Part shown: positions 51,911 to 60,765 of the stretch, piece by piece | How the letters are laid out: every line of letters starts with the position of its first letter | How positions within the stretch are numbered: position 1 is the first letter of the stretch | Source: Arthrobacter pascens | Lineage (GTDB): Bacteria; Actinomycetota; Actinomycetes; Actinomycetales; Micrococcaceae | DNA length: 64,000 bases | Direction of reading: 5' to 3' | Assembly: GCF_017052465.1 (NCBI RefSeq) | Contig: NZ_JAFHKT010000112.1 | Location: forward strand, 1-64,000 | Program-made: the position numbers and the translations under genes | Notes under the pieces: model-generated | Seen by the model: only the letters and a program-made list of their open reading frames with translations | Told to the model about the DNA's origin: nothing | Databases searched by the model: none

Positions 51911-52743
51911 ATACCCTCACCCGGCACTGGATGGAACGAACCATCGACGGCGCCGACGTGCGGCTTTCCTGCATCAGCCGGAAGGGCGCCGGGCTTCCCA
52001 TCGTGTTTCTTCACGGTTTCGGCTCCACCAAGGAGGACTACGCGGACGTGGCGCTGCACCCGGCCTTCGCCGGCAGGCCGATCTTTGCCTACGACGCACC
52101 CGGCTGCGGCGAGTCTGAATGCTCCGACCTGGACAGGGTCTCCATCCCGTTTTTGGTCAGGACAGCCCTGGCAGCACTTGCTGAGCAGGGCATCGAAAGG
52201 TTCCATCTGGTGGGGCATTCCATGGGTGGGCTTACATCGCTGATGCTCGCGCACCAGGAACCGGAGCGGGTAGCGAGCTTTACCGACATCGAGGGGAATG
52301 TCGCGCCCGAGGACTGCTTCCTCAGCCGCCAGATCTTCCAGCACCCGCACGAGGACCCGGTTCAGTTCCTGGAAGACTTCATCGCCCGGAACTGGGCTGC
52401 GCCGTTCTATTCAAGTCCGCTCTATGCCACGAGCGTCCGCTACAAAGTGCGGGCCGGGGCTGTCCGCGGAATCTTCGAATCCATGGTGGACCTCTCCGAC
52501 AACGCAGGACTGATGGACAAGTTCCTCGCCCTGCCGCTTCCCCGGATGTTCATGTACGGCAAACAGAACAACACTTTGAGTTACCTGCCCCACCTCGCAG
52601 CCAACGGCGTCGAACTCGCGGAGATCCCGGAGAGCGGCCACTTCCCCATGTACTCGAACGCCCCGGAAATGTGGCGCCGGATCGCCGCCTTCCAGGCGCA
52701 AGCGACCGAACCTATCGTGCAGCCGGAAGTCTCCCGCTCCTGA
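51907..52743 (+). CDS. Alpha/beta-fold hydrolase
   Basis: 278 residues. The oxyanion motif is FLHGFGSTKEDY, the nucleophile elbow LVGHSMGGLTSLM (Ser105), and the late His sits in PESGHFPMYSNAPEMW. It resembles MhpC-like and haloperoxidase-like esterases. Overlaps the aminotransferase stop (ATGA). As the last gene of the RraA operon it could open a lactone, ester or C-C bond in the same pathway. The next gene is convergent, with its stop adjacent and no gap. Confidence 0.9.
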   Translation: MNTLTRHWMERTIDGADVRLSCISRKGAGLPIVFLHGFGSTKEDYADVALHPAFAGRPIFAYDAPGCGESECSDLDRVSIPFLVRTALAALAEQGIERFHLVGHSMGGLTSLMLAHQEPERVASFTDIEGNVAPEDCFLSRQIFQHPHEDPVQFLEDFIARNWAAPFYSSPLYATSVRYKVRAGAVRGIFESMVDLSDNAGLMDKFLALPLPRMFMYGKQNNTLSYLPHLAANGVELAEIPESGHFPMYSNAPEMWRRIAAFQAQATEPIVQPEVSRS

Positions 52744-53337
52744 TCAGAGCGCCCCTCCGGCGGCCTCCGGCGTCCCGGAGCCCTGATCGCCCCCACCGCC
52801 GTGCCCACCGTGGTGCCGGTGATGACCGCCGTGATGGCCGCCGTGCTGTCCGTGGTCGCCGACCCGTTCGCGGGCAAGGAAGTTTTCGATGTCGAAGAGG
52901 TTGTCGGCGCGCCGGGCAATGTTCAGCAGCGTCGTCATCGAGGCCACTTCTTCGACCTGTTCCTTGAGGAACCAGAGCATGAACTGTTCGCCGATGGCGT
53001 CGTTTTCCGCTCGTGCTGCGGCAAACAGTTCTTTGATGTTCTCGGTGACTTCCTGCTCCTGGGCGAGGGCGAGGGCCAGCGGTTCCTCGACCTTGTTAAA
53101 GTCGTTGCGGACCGGTTCCACGCCGGGGATGGCGATCTTCAGTCCGCGGTCCAGGATGTAGCGGACCATCATCATGGCGTGGTTTCGTTCTTCCAGCGAC
53201 TGACGGTAGAAGTGCTTGGCCAGTTGGGGCAGGTCCTGCCCGTGAAACCACACGGCAATGGCGATGTACTGCTGGGAAGCGGCGAACTCGTTGCCGACCT
53301 GGTGGGCCAGCAGATCATTAAATCTAGGGGCGGACAT
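52744..53337 (-). CDS. Ferritin-like protein with His-rich tail
   Basis: 197 residues from ATG 53337, with GAGGAG 7 nt upstream. The ferritin core has GNEFAASQQYIAIAVWF, EERNHAMMM and GEQFMLWFLKEQVEEV with all ferroxidase ligands, close to the ferritin at 37687. After the core comes a tail of about 35 residues built from His and Gly (GDHGQHGGHHGGHHRHHGGH), then GTPEAAGGAL. The His cluster should bind metal ions. The final PEAAGG-x-L is shared with the other ferritin. Confidence 0.92.
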   Translation of the reverse strand: MSAPRFNDLLAHQVGNEFAASQQYIAIAVWFHGQDLPQLAKHFYRQSLEERNHAMMMVRYILDRGLKIAIPGVEPVRNDFNKVEEPLALALAQEQEVTENIKELFAAARAENDAIGEQFMLWFLKEQVEEVASMTTLLNIARRADNLFDIENFLARERVGDHGQHGGHHGGHHRHHGGHGGGGDQGSGTPEAAGGAL

Positions 53338-53492
53338 CGGGGTCTCCTCGGGGCGGCGGTGAAGGCTGTCCAGCGCCCGGGCCGGGGCTGCGGGCGGGGC
53401 CTGCAATGAGAATCCTCCGCCGCCGGGCCCGGGTCAATACCTCCCCGGCCAGGGTTCCAGCAGCGGTCCTCCTGCGCAGGGAGGACCGGGAA

Positions 53493-54854
53493 TCAGTCGG
53501 CGACGCGTGGCGCCGTGGCGACGGCGGCGACGGCGATCACCGCCGTCAGGGCGAACACTCCGGCGAAGGAAGCCGCCGTCGTCGTGAATGCGGTAAACAC
53601 GATGCCGGTGGTGGCGAGCGCCAAGGCGCCGCCGAGGGAGTCCGCGATGGACATCGCGGAGCTGTTGAAGCCTTCCGTGTCCGGCGTGGACAGGGCCAGC
53701 GTCATAACGCTCAGCCGCGGATACATCAGGCCCATGCCGCCACCGGCGAGGATCCACCCGGAAATCGCGACGACGGCCGGCCAGCCAAACGCGGTGGTCA
53801 CCAGTGCGAGGACGATTGCCGACAGCACCAGCAGCGAGCCGATCCGCACCGCGACGGGGCTGGCGAGCCGGTTTCCCAGCCGGCCCTGAATGCCCGAGGC
53901 AGCCGCCCACGCCAGTGCGCCGCCGGTCAGGGTGAGGCCGGCGAACGTCGGTGAGAAGTCGTAGCGTTCCACCAGCAGGTACGGCAGGTACACCTCGGCG
54001 CCGAAGAACCCGGCCGAAGCCAGACCGCGGGTGAGGATCACGCTTGGCAGGCCCCGCCGGGCCAGCAGCGTGCCGCGCGGCACCAGCGGCCTGACGGCCA
54101 GCAGCGCAACGGCGACGGCGGCGCCCGCCACGAACGCACCGGCCACCGGAATGGCAGCGGACAGGTTCAGGCCCAGCACGGCGAGCGCCGCGAGCGCAGC
54201 CCAGGCCAGCCTCCCGAATGCCCAGGGCACGGGCTGGTTTTCGGGCCCCGACCGGACGCCCCGCAGCGCCGGGACAAGCATGGCCAAGGCGGGGATGACC
54301 AGACCGACCACGCCCAGGAATACCCACTGCCACCCGGCCAGCTGCGCCACGAGCCCGGCGGCGAACGGCCCCACAAGGGACGGGATGACCCAGGCTGCAG
54401 AGAAGGCGGCGAAAATCTTGGCGTGCAGTGCGGGCGGATACGCCCGGGCCACCACGACGTAGAGGGCCACCGTCATGGCGCCGCCGCCCAGGCCTTGGAC
54501 CAGCCGGCCCGCCACGAGAACCGCCATGCTGCCGGCGGTGCCCGCAATCAGCAGGCCCAGCACGAATACCGCCACGGACACATACAGCGGGGCGAGAGGA
54601 CCGCGCCGGTCGGACCAGTTGCCCGCGCCCACCATGCCGATCACGCCCGTGGCCAGCGGGCCGGCGAAGGCGAGGGCGTACAGGTTTGCGCCGTCGAGCT
54701 CGCGGCTCACCACCGGCATGATGGTGGTGACGGCGAGTGATTCGAAGGCGGCAAGGAACACCAGGGCGCACGATCCCACGGTCACCAGGAGGTGGGGGCG
54801 CCGGAGGATCCCGGCGGCGGGGAGGGCGGAGAGAGGCGGAGCGGATTCGTGCAC
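53493..54854 (-). CDS. MFS transporter, DHA-type drug efflux-like
   Basis: About 453 residues from GTG 54854. The longer frame to 54980 overlaps the Lrp gene and is unlikely. It has 12-14 helices. Helix 1 reads LVFLAAFESLAVTTIMPVVS, motif A is GNWSDRRGPLAPL, and motif C-like glycines occur in VPSLVGPFAAG-type helix 5. The early proline-rich LAVTTIMP is typical of multidrug exporters. The substrate is not predictable. It lies in the same direction as the Lrp regulator, 88 bp downstream of it. Confidence 0.85.
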   Translation of the reverse strand: MHESAPPLSALPAAGILRRPHLLVTVGSCALVFLAAFESLAVTTIMPVVSRELDGANLYALAFAGPLATGVIGMVGAGNWSDRRGPLAPLYVSVAVFVLGLLIAGTAGSMAVLVAGRLVQGLGGGAMTVALYVVVARAYPPALHAKIFAAFSAAWVIPSLVGPFAAGLVAQLAGWQWVFLGVVGLVIPALAMLVPALRGVRSGPENQPVPWAFGRLAWAALAALAVLGLNLSAAIPVAGAFVAGAAVAVALLAVRPLVPRGTLLARRGLPSVILTRGLASAGFFGAEVYLPYLLVERYDFSPTFAGLTLTGGALAWAAASGIQGRLGNRLASPVAVRIGSLLVLSAIVLALVTTAFGWPAVVAISGWILAGGGMGLMYPRLSVMTLALSTPDTEGFNSSAMSIADSLGGALALATTGIVFTAFTTTAASFAGVFALTAVIAVAAVATAPRVAD

Positions 54855-54942
54855 GGCAGCCTGATCGGGTAGTCGGTCGGTTGAGGGTAGCTTGCCACAG
54901 CGCGGCACCGATGTGGAGCACGGTACTGCTTGGTGTCCGGAG

Positions 54943-55998
54943 CTAGTCTGCGAGCTCCAGTCCGTGGGCATCCACGACAACGGCCCCGCTCGCCGTGGAA
55001 TCCTCGTTCAGCATCCAGCCCACCCGCTTGACGGTGGACAGCATGACGACGCTCTCCACCAGGTCGATGCCCGGAACCTTTTGCTGCAGGGCAAGTTCAG
55101 CGTCCATGACGTCGGCCAGGGACTGCAGCCACATGATGATCACGAAGTTCGTGGGGCCTGTTGTCGAGGCGCTGAGCCGCACGTTCCTGATCGTCCGGAT
55201 CTCGGCGGCGGCCGACTCATGCCGGCCGGCCGGCACGTTGACGAACCACTGGCACGTGACCGGAAACGACGAGTACCGCTGCGCTATCTCGCACCGCAGT
55301 GACAGGAGCCTGCTGGCGAGCACACGGTTCAGCTGGCGCTGGACGGTGGCTGGGTTGCGGCCCAGTGCGCGGGCGATATCGGCCGCTGTCGCCCGTCCGT
55401 CCCTGGCCAGGTACGGCAGCAGGTCCAGGTGGCTTGCCGGCAGCTGCTCCCCCGCGGCACCGGGGCGTTCGGCACCGGAACCGGCTGAGCGCGCCAGCTC
55501 CCCGAGGGCATTCTGCTGCGCCCTGCTCAGCACGTTCAGCCGCCAGGCCCCGCCGCCGGAATGCAGCCGGGTGCACAGCGCCGTCTGGTACTTCACCAGC
55601 CCTTCGGTCTCCTTCAGCCGGGACACCACCTTCGTGCTGAACTCCTCCAGCGACCGGGTGACCACGGTCAGCATCAGGTCGCGGTTGCTGGCCGCCTCCT
55701 CCACGGTGACGATCTCCGGCACCGCGGCAAGGCTGGCCGTGACCTGCTCCCGGCGGTTCATCTCGCAGTCCACGGCCACGAACGCCAGGCACATCCGCTT
55801 GGGATCCCCGATCAGGTGGGCCGTTGTCCAGGAGGCTCCGGCTGCCCGCAGCCTCTCCCAACGGGAGGCAAGCGTCGTGGCATGGACGCCAAGAACGTCC
55901 GCGGCGTCCGACCAGCTCAGCCGCGGAGCGATCTGCAAAGCATTGATGAGGGCCAGGTCATCCTCGCTGAGCTCCACGCCGCCCCTGCTCTCTTTCAT
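54943..55998 (-). CDS. Double-domain Lrp/AsnC-family regulator
   Basis: 351 residues from ATG 55998. Two HTH plus ligand-sensing units lie in tandem: residues 12-60 (LSEDDLALINALQIAPRLSW, then VLGVHATTLASRW) with an effector domain to about 150, and residues 195-245 (LDLLPYLARDGRATAADIAR) with a second domain to 340. Such fused Lrp proteins occur in actinobacteria next to amidohydrolase genes. It is divergent from the M20 amidohydrolase and MHS transporter, so it probably controls them in response to an amino acid or derivative. The ribosome binding site is weak. Confidence 0.88.
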   Translation of the reverse strand: MKESRGGVELSEDDLALINALQIAPRLSWSDAADVLGVHATTLASRWERLRAAGASWTTAHLIGDPKRMCLAFVAVDCEMNRREQVTASLAAVPEIVTVEEAASNRDLMLTVVTRSLEEFSTKVVSRLKETEGLVKYQTALCTRLHSGGGAWRLNVLSRAQQNALGELARSAGSGAERPGAAGEQLPASHLDLLPYLARDGRATAADIARALGRNPATVQRQLNRVLASRLLSLRCEIAQRYSSFPVTCQWFVNVPAGRHESAAAEIRTIRNVRLSASTTGPTNFVIIMWLQSLADVMDAELALQQKVPGIDLVESVVMLSTVKRVGWMLNEDSTASGAVVVDAHGLELAD

Positions 55999-56110
55999 GA
56001 ATCGTGCGAAATCACTGCCGCCAGTGCATCTTTTCAGCACTTTCGGAGAATGTGAAGCAGGCCACTCCAGAATGGATCCACAGGATAAACACCGCCGACA
56101 AGGAGTACAC

Positions 56111-57400
56111 GTGCCGATTGCCGCAGACGCCAGGGAAATGCAGGGAGACCTCGCCAGGCTCCGCCACGACTTGCACCGGGAGCCGGAAATCGGCCTCGAG
56201 CTGCCGCGGACGCAGGAAAAGGTGCTCCGGGCCCTGGACGGGCTGCCCTTTGAGATCACCCTGGGCCGGGACACGACGTCGGTCACGGCGGTCCTGCGCG
56301 GCGGCGCCCCCGGCGGCGAAGGCACTGTTGCCGGCGGCGAATATGCCGCGGCCGGGCGCCCCGCCGTCCTCCTCCGCGCGGACATGGACGGGCTCCCGGT
56401 CCAGGAGAAGACCGGCGTGGACTACACCTCCAGGATCGACGGCGCGATGCACGCCTGCGGCCACGACCTCCACACGTCCATGCTGGCCGGCGCCGCCACC
56501 CTGCTGGCGGAACGGCAGCACCAGCTGCCCGGCGACGTCGTGCTGATGTTCCAGCCGGGCGAGGAAGGCTTCGACGGCGCCAGCTACATGATCCGCGAGG
56601 GCGTGCTCGACGCCCCGGGCCGCCGGGTGGACGCCGCCTACGGCATGCACGTGTTCTCCTCCCTCGAACCCCACGGCACATTCTGCACCAGGCCGGGTGT
56701 CATGCTCAGCGCCTCGGACGGCCTGACGGTCACGGTGCTGGGCGCCGGCGGCCACGGCTCCGCCCCGCATTCGGCCAAGGACCCGGTCACGGCTGCCGCC
56801 GAGATGGTGACGGCCCTGCAGGTCATGGTCACCCGGCAGTTCAACATGTTCGATCCCGTGGTCCTGTCCGTAGGTGTGCTGCACGCGGGCACCAAGCGCA
56901 ACGTCATCCCGGAGACTGCCCGCATCGAAGCCACCATCCGAACCTTCTCGGAAGAATCCCGGCAGAAGATGATGGACTCCGTGCCGCGGCTGCTCAAGGG
57001 AATCGCCGCCGCCCACGGCCTGGACGTCGACGTGGACTACCAGCAGGAATACCCCCTCACCATCACGGACGAGGATGAAACGCACACCGCCGAAAAGGTC
57101 ATCACGGGACTCTTCGGCGACTCCAGGCTGTCGCGCTGGGCCACTCCGCTCAGCGGCTCCGAGGACTTCTCCCGCGTGCTCGCAGAGGTCCCCGGCACCT
57201 TCGTCGGCCTGAGTGCGGTGCCCCCGGGCACAGACCACGCCACCTCCCCGTTCAACCACTCACCGTACGCAGCGTTCGACGACGGCGTGCTGGCCGACGG
57301 GGCCGCCCTCTACGCGGAACTCGCCATCTCGCGGCTGGCCACGCTGGCCGCCGCCCCGGCGGCGCCGCCGGCGTCCCTCTCCGCTTCCGCAGCTTCCTAG
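56111..57400 (+). CDS. M20-family amidohydrolase / carboxypeptidase
   Basis: 429 residues from GTG 56111, chosen for AAGGAG 5 nt upstream. ATG 56072 is in frame but lacks one. Motifs are LHREPEIGLELPRTQEKVL, ADMDGLPVQEKTG, MHACGHDLHTSMLAGAA (metal ligands), FQPGEEGFDGASYM (catalytic Glu) and, late, GSEDFSRVL. This is the IAA-amino-acid hydrolase/N-acyl-amino-acid deacylase branch, which removes acyl groups from amino acids. It is followed 22 bp later by a transporter and divergent from the Lrp regulator. The substrate is unknown. The tail is Ala/Pro-rich. Confidence 0.9.
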   Translation: MPIAADAREMQGDLARLRHDLHREPEIGLELPRTQEKVLRALDGLPFEITLGRDTTSVTAVLRGGAPGGEGTVAGGEYAAAGRPAVLLRADMDGLPVQEKTGVDYTSRIDGAMHACGHDLHTSMLAGAATLLAERQHQLPGDVVLMFQPGEEGFDGASYMIREGVLDAPGRRVDAAYGMHVFSSLEPHGTFCTRPGVMLSASDGLTVTVLGAGGHGSAPHSAKDPVTAAAEMVTALQVMVTRQFNMFDPVVLSVGVLHAGTKRNVIPETARIEATIRTFSEESRQKMMDSVPRLLKGIAAAHGLDVDVDYQQEYPLTITDEDETHTAEKVITGLFGDSRLSRWATPLSGSEDFSRVLAEVPGTFVGLSAVPPGTDHATSPFNHSPYAAFDDGVLADGAALYAELAISRLATLAAAPAAPPASLSASAAS

Positions 57401-57422
57401 CCCAGCCTCACCAGGAGAAACC

Positions 57423-58712
57423 ATGACCACCACCATCAACCAGCAGCGCGCGGACCGGGCGTCCACGCGGAAGACCGTCGTCGGCACCGGCATCGGCAAC
57501 GCCGTCGAATGGTACGACTGGGCCATTTACGCCACCTTCACGCCGTTCATCGCGAGCCAGCTGTTCAGCAAGTCGGACCCCGCCTCGGCGGTGCTGTCCA
57601 CGCTGGCGATCTTCGCCGTCGGCTTCGTCGCCCGGCCGTTCGGCGGGTTCCTCTTCGGCTGGATCGGCGACAGGGTGGGCCGCAAGGCCTCCATGACGCT
57701 CGCCGTCGGGCTCGCCTCCCTGGGCAGCCTGATGATCGGCATCGCGCCGACGTTCGCAGCCGTCGGCGCGTGGGCGTCGCTGATGCTGCTGGTGGCCCGG
57801 CTGGTGCAGGGCCTGGCGCACGGCGGCGAGCTGCCGTCGTCGCAGACCTATCTTTCGGAGATGGCACCCAAGGAACACCGCGGCTTCTGGGCCACCCTGA
57901 TCTACACCTCAGGCACGGTGGGCATCCTGTTCGGAACGCTGCTGGGGGCGATCCTGAACATGGCATTGAGCACCGAGGTCATGAACGCCTGGGGTTGGCG
58001 GATCCCCTTCCTGATCGGCGCGGCGATGGGCCTGTACGCCCTGATCATGCGGGCCCGGCTGCACGAGACGGACGTCTTTGAGGGCGAGACCACCGCGGAA
58101 AAGCGCGCCCCGATCTGGCCGCAGATCGTCCGCCACCGCAAGCAGGCCCTGCAGGTCATCGGGCTGACGGTCGGCCTCACCGTGATCTACTACATCTGGG
58201 GCGTCGTGGCCCCGAGCTATGCCACCACCGCCCTGAAAATCGACCGCGGCGAAGCCCTGTGGGCCGGCGTCATCGGCAATATCGTCTTCATCGCCGCCCT
58301 GCCGTTCTGGGGCAAGCTCTCCGACCGGATTGGCCGCAAGAAGGTGCTGTGGGCCGGCGCCATCGGGTCCGCCGTGATGCATTTCCCCATGACCTGGCTG
58401 CTGAAGGATTCCGCGTGGCAGCTCGCGGTCGGCATGTCCGTGATGCTCATCTTCATTGCCGCGAGCGCCGCCATTGTTCCCGCCGTTTATGCGGAGCTGT
58501 TCCCCACCAGCATCCGGACCGTGGGCGTGGGCGTGCCGTACTCCATCTGCGTGGCACTGTTCGGCGGGACGGCCCCTTACCTGCAGCAGTGGCTCGGCAC
58601 CACGCTGCACCTGCCCAACCTGTTCAACGTGTACGCGGTGGTGCTGCTGGCCGTGAGCGCGGCGTTCGTCTTCACCCTTCCCGAAACCAGGGGCAAGGAC
58701 CTGGCACACTAG
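57423..58712 (+). CDS. MHS-family MFS transporter
   Basis: 429 residues from ATG 57423, with AGGAG 5 nt upstream. Helix 1 GNAVEWYDWAIYATFTPFIA, the loop GDRVGRKASMTLAV, the helix 5 region RLVQGLAHGGELPSSQTYLS and SDRIGRKKVLWAG identify the metabolite:H+ symporter group. It probably imports the substrate of the preceding amidohydrolase. The gene pair is likely one transcript. A repeat of known actinobacterial type lies just after the stop. Confidence 0.9.
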   Translation: MTTTINQQRADRASTRKTVVGTGIGNAVEWYDWAIYATFTPFIASQLFSKSDPASAVLSTLAIFAVGFVARPFGGFLFGWIGDRVGRKASMTLAVGLASLGSLMIGIAPTFAAVGAWASLMLLVARLVQGLAHGGELPSSQTYLSEMAPKEHRGFWATLIYTSGTVGILFGTLLGAILNMALSTEVMNAWGWRIPFLIGAAMGLYALIMRARLHETDVFEGETTAEKRAPIWPQIVRHRKQALQVIGLTVGLTVIYYIWGVVAPSYATTALKIDRGEALWAGVIGNIVFIAALPFWGKLSDRIGRKKVLWAGAIGSAVMHFPMTWLLKDSAWQLAVGMSVMLIFIAASAAIVPAVYAELFPTSIRTVGVGVPYSICVALFGGTAPYLQQWLGTTLHLPNLFNVYAVVLLAVSAAFVFTLPETRGKDLAH

Positions 58713-58724
58713 CCGAAAACCCGG

Positions 58725-58791
58725 TGGTTGAGCTTGCCGAAACCAGGGTCTCGACAAGCTCGACCGGCGGAGGCCTCGACAAGCTCAACCA
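58725..58791. repeat. Actinobacterial GGTTGAGCTTG-type inverted repeat
   Basis: TGGTTGAGCTTGCCGA (58725-58740) pairs with TCGACAAGCTCAACCA (58776-58791) with one mismatch. A third half-copy, TCTCGACAAGCTCGACC (58750-58766), lies between. Dispersed repeats with this core are widespread between genes in actinobacteria. Here it sits between convergent MFS genes and may act as a terminator. Only one such element is in the window. Confidence 0.8.
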
Positions 58792-58796
58792 ATGGG

Positions 58797-60092
58797 TCAG
58801 ATGTAGCGGTTCCGCCCGGCCCGGTACCCGAAGACTGCGGCCAGCAGGCCCACCGCCAGGAACAGTACCCCGGCCGCCGCGAACGATCCCGTGGCCTGGT
58901 GCAGCTGGCCCACCATAAGGGTCCCAGTGGATCCCACTCCGTAGCCGACGCCCTGCATCATGCCGGAAAGGTGCGCGGCGGTGTGGCCGTCCCGGGTGCG
59001 GAGCATGATCATGGTCAGGGCCACCGCGGTGAGGCTTCCCTGGCCCAGGCCCAGGAGGCCGGTCCACACCCAGATCAGCTCCTGGGGACCGAAGATGCTC
59101 AATGCGAAGCCGCCCCCGGTCATGAGCGCAACAACAGTGTTGATGGCCCGCTGATCCCGCAGCCTCGCTGCCAGCGCCGGGGCGAAGAGCGAGCCCAGCA
59201 TCTGTAGGACGATCGAGGCGGACACCATCAGCCCCGCCGTTCCGCCGTCGACCCCGCGTTCGCGCAGGATCGGGGCCAGCCATGCGAACACACTGAAGGA
59301 CATCATGGCCTGCAGCACCATGAAGATCGTGATCTGCCAGGCCATCGCGGAGCGCCATACGTTCACGCCTTCGTGCACGGCCTTGTGCTGACCGTGCCGT
59401 TGCCGGATGGCGACAGGAAGGAAAAGCAGAAGGACGACGGCGGCCGGCACCGCCCAGAACCACAGCGCCGAGGTCCACTGCCCGGTCGCGCTGAAAACCG
59501 GATAGGTGAAGCCCGCCCCAAGAGCTGCGGACGCACAGATGGCCGTGGTGTAGAGGCCGCCCATCAGGCCGAGCCTGTGCGGGAAGTCGCGCTTCACGAG
59601 CCCGGGCAGCAGCACGTTGCACAGCGCAATCGCCGCTCCGCAGGCGGCTGTGCCGGCCAGCAGTGCCGGCAGGTGCCCGGCTCCCGGGACGTCCACCGGC
59701 CGCATGAGGAGCCCCGCCGTCAGGACCGCCATGGCCCCGAGCAGCACGCGCTCGGCACCGAACCGTCTCGCCAGGACGGGGGCCAGCGGTGCGAAGACGC
59801 CCAACAGAGTGACGGGGACAGTGGTCAGCACCACCACCGCCCAGCCCGGCAGTCCGGCGCCTGATGTAACTTCCGGGAGGACCGCCGAAAAGCTGGAGAA
59901 CACGGTGCGCAGGTTAAGGCCGATCAGCACCAGGCACAGGCCAAGGTACGCCAGCGCCCGGCGGCCGCCAACGCGCGTGGGCTCTGCGGACGGGACCTCG
60001 TCGATCTCCGCGTCCACGAGCGCGCCGGGCCCGGCGCCCCGGGCGCGCTGGCGCTCTTCGTTTTTCACTGTCCCATTCCCCGCATCGGTCAT
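58797..60092 (-). CDS. CynX/NimT-type MFS transporter
   Basis: 431 residues with 12 helices after a 40-residue acidic head. Markers are VLIGLNLRTVFSSFSAVLPE, CNVLLPGLVKRDFPHRLGLM and GGLYTTAICASAALGAG, characteristic of the cyanate/nitroimidazole transporter group. The actual substrate is unknown. No cyanase gene is nearby. It is divergent from a small membrane protein gene. Confidence 0.88.
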   Translation of the reverse strand: MTDAGNGTVKNEERQRARGAGPGALVDAEIDEVPSAEPTRVGGRRALAYLGLCLVLIGLNLRTVFSSFSAVLPEVTSGAGLPGWAVVVLTTVPVTLLGVFAPLAPVLARRFGAERVLLGAMAVLTAGLLMRPVDVPGAGHLPALLAGTAACGAAIALCNVLLPGLVKRDFPHRLGLMGGLYTTAICASAALGAGFTYPVFSATGQWTSALWFWAVPAAVVLLLFLPVAIRQRHGQHKAVHEGVNVWRSAMAWQITIFMVLQAMMSFSVFAWLAPILRERGVDGGTAGLMVSASIVLQMLGSLFAPALAARLRDQRAINTVVALMTGGGFALSIFGPQELIWVWTGLLGLGQGSLTAVALTMIMLRTRDGHTAAHLSGMMQGVGYGVGSTGTLMVGQLHQATGSFAAAGVLFLAVGLLAAVFGYRAGRNRYI

Positions 60093-60294
60093 CGGGCCAT
60101 TCTTTCAGGGGTTAAGCCTGCGTTCGTACCATGTCTCCGTGCCGCTCCCGGCCGTCCGTGTGTCGGTCAGCTGGCCGTCCAACGAGTTATCCACATACGG
60201 CCGAACACCCGTTACGGCTGTCCGTGGCCCGGAATTAGTCTGGCTCCAACCACCGGGCGCCGCACCGCCCGCCCGCCTACCGCTGGGAGGACCC

Positions 60295-60696
60295 ATGAGC
60301 TATCCCTATGCACCCAAGGTTCCCGATAATCCCAGCCCTGCACGGAAGCGGGCGGCTTCGGAGGGCGCCGGGGAAGGCGGGGCGAGTGTCGTGTGTGGTG
60401 CGCTGGTGTTGCCCAGCATGCTCCTCACATTGCTCCCCACCATGCTCGCCATGCTGTTGACCCGCCCCGACACCGGCAGCAATGGCCTCGAATGGGTGGC
60501 GGCGGCGGTGTTCTGGAGTCTGCCCTCATTGTTCGGCGTGCTGGCCGCGCTCTTCGGCATCCTTGCCGTGAGGCGGCATCAACGCGACACCGCGGCATGG
60601 AGCGCCGGCGTGGCAGGACTCTCGCTCGTGGGAACGGAGGCTGCCTTCATTCTTCTCCCGGGGGTCATCCACGTCGTTGTCACAGCTCTGCCCTGA
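60295..60696 (+). CDS. Small membrane protein, DUF4190-like
   Basis: 133 residues from ATG 60295, with GGGAGG 4 nt upstream. A Pro-rich head (MSYPYAPKVPDNPSPARKR) is followed by three likely helices, around 30-52, 68-92 (AAVFWSLPSLFGVLAALFGI) and 108-130. The YP/AP-rich head with a glycine-rich three-helix core resembles DUF4190-type actinobacterial proteins, but the match is loose. No function is assigned. It ends 69 bp before trmB. Confidence 0.65.
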   Translation: MSYPYAPKVPDNPSPARKRAASEGAGEGGASVVCGALVLPSMLLTLLPTMLAMLLTRPDTGSNGLEWVAAAVFWSLPSLFGVLAALFGILAVRRHQRDTAAWSAGVAGLSLVGTEAAFILLPGVIHVVVTALP

Positions 60697-60765
60697 ACGC
60701 CCGGGCGGCGGCCGCCACCGCTGACGCCGGCGGCGTTCTGCCCCGCGAACTCCACTATTCTGGAG

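Noticed and set aside
60187..60195. Perfect DnaA-box-like TTATCCACA
   Set aside because: A single isolated 9-mer with no cluster, no AT-rich unwinding region and no dnaA or dnaN nearby. Chance is sufficient.
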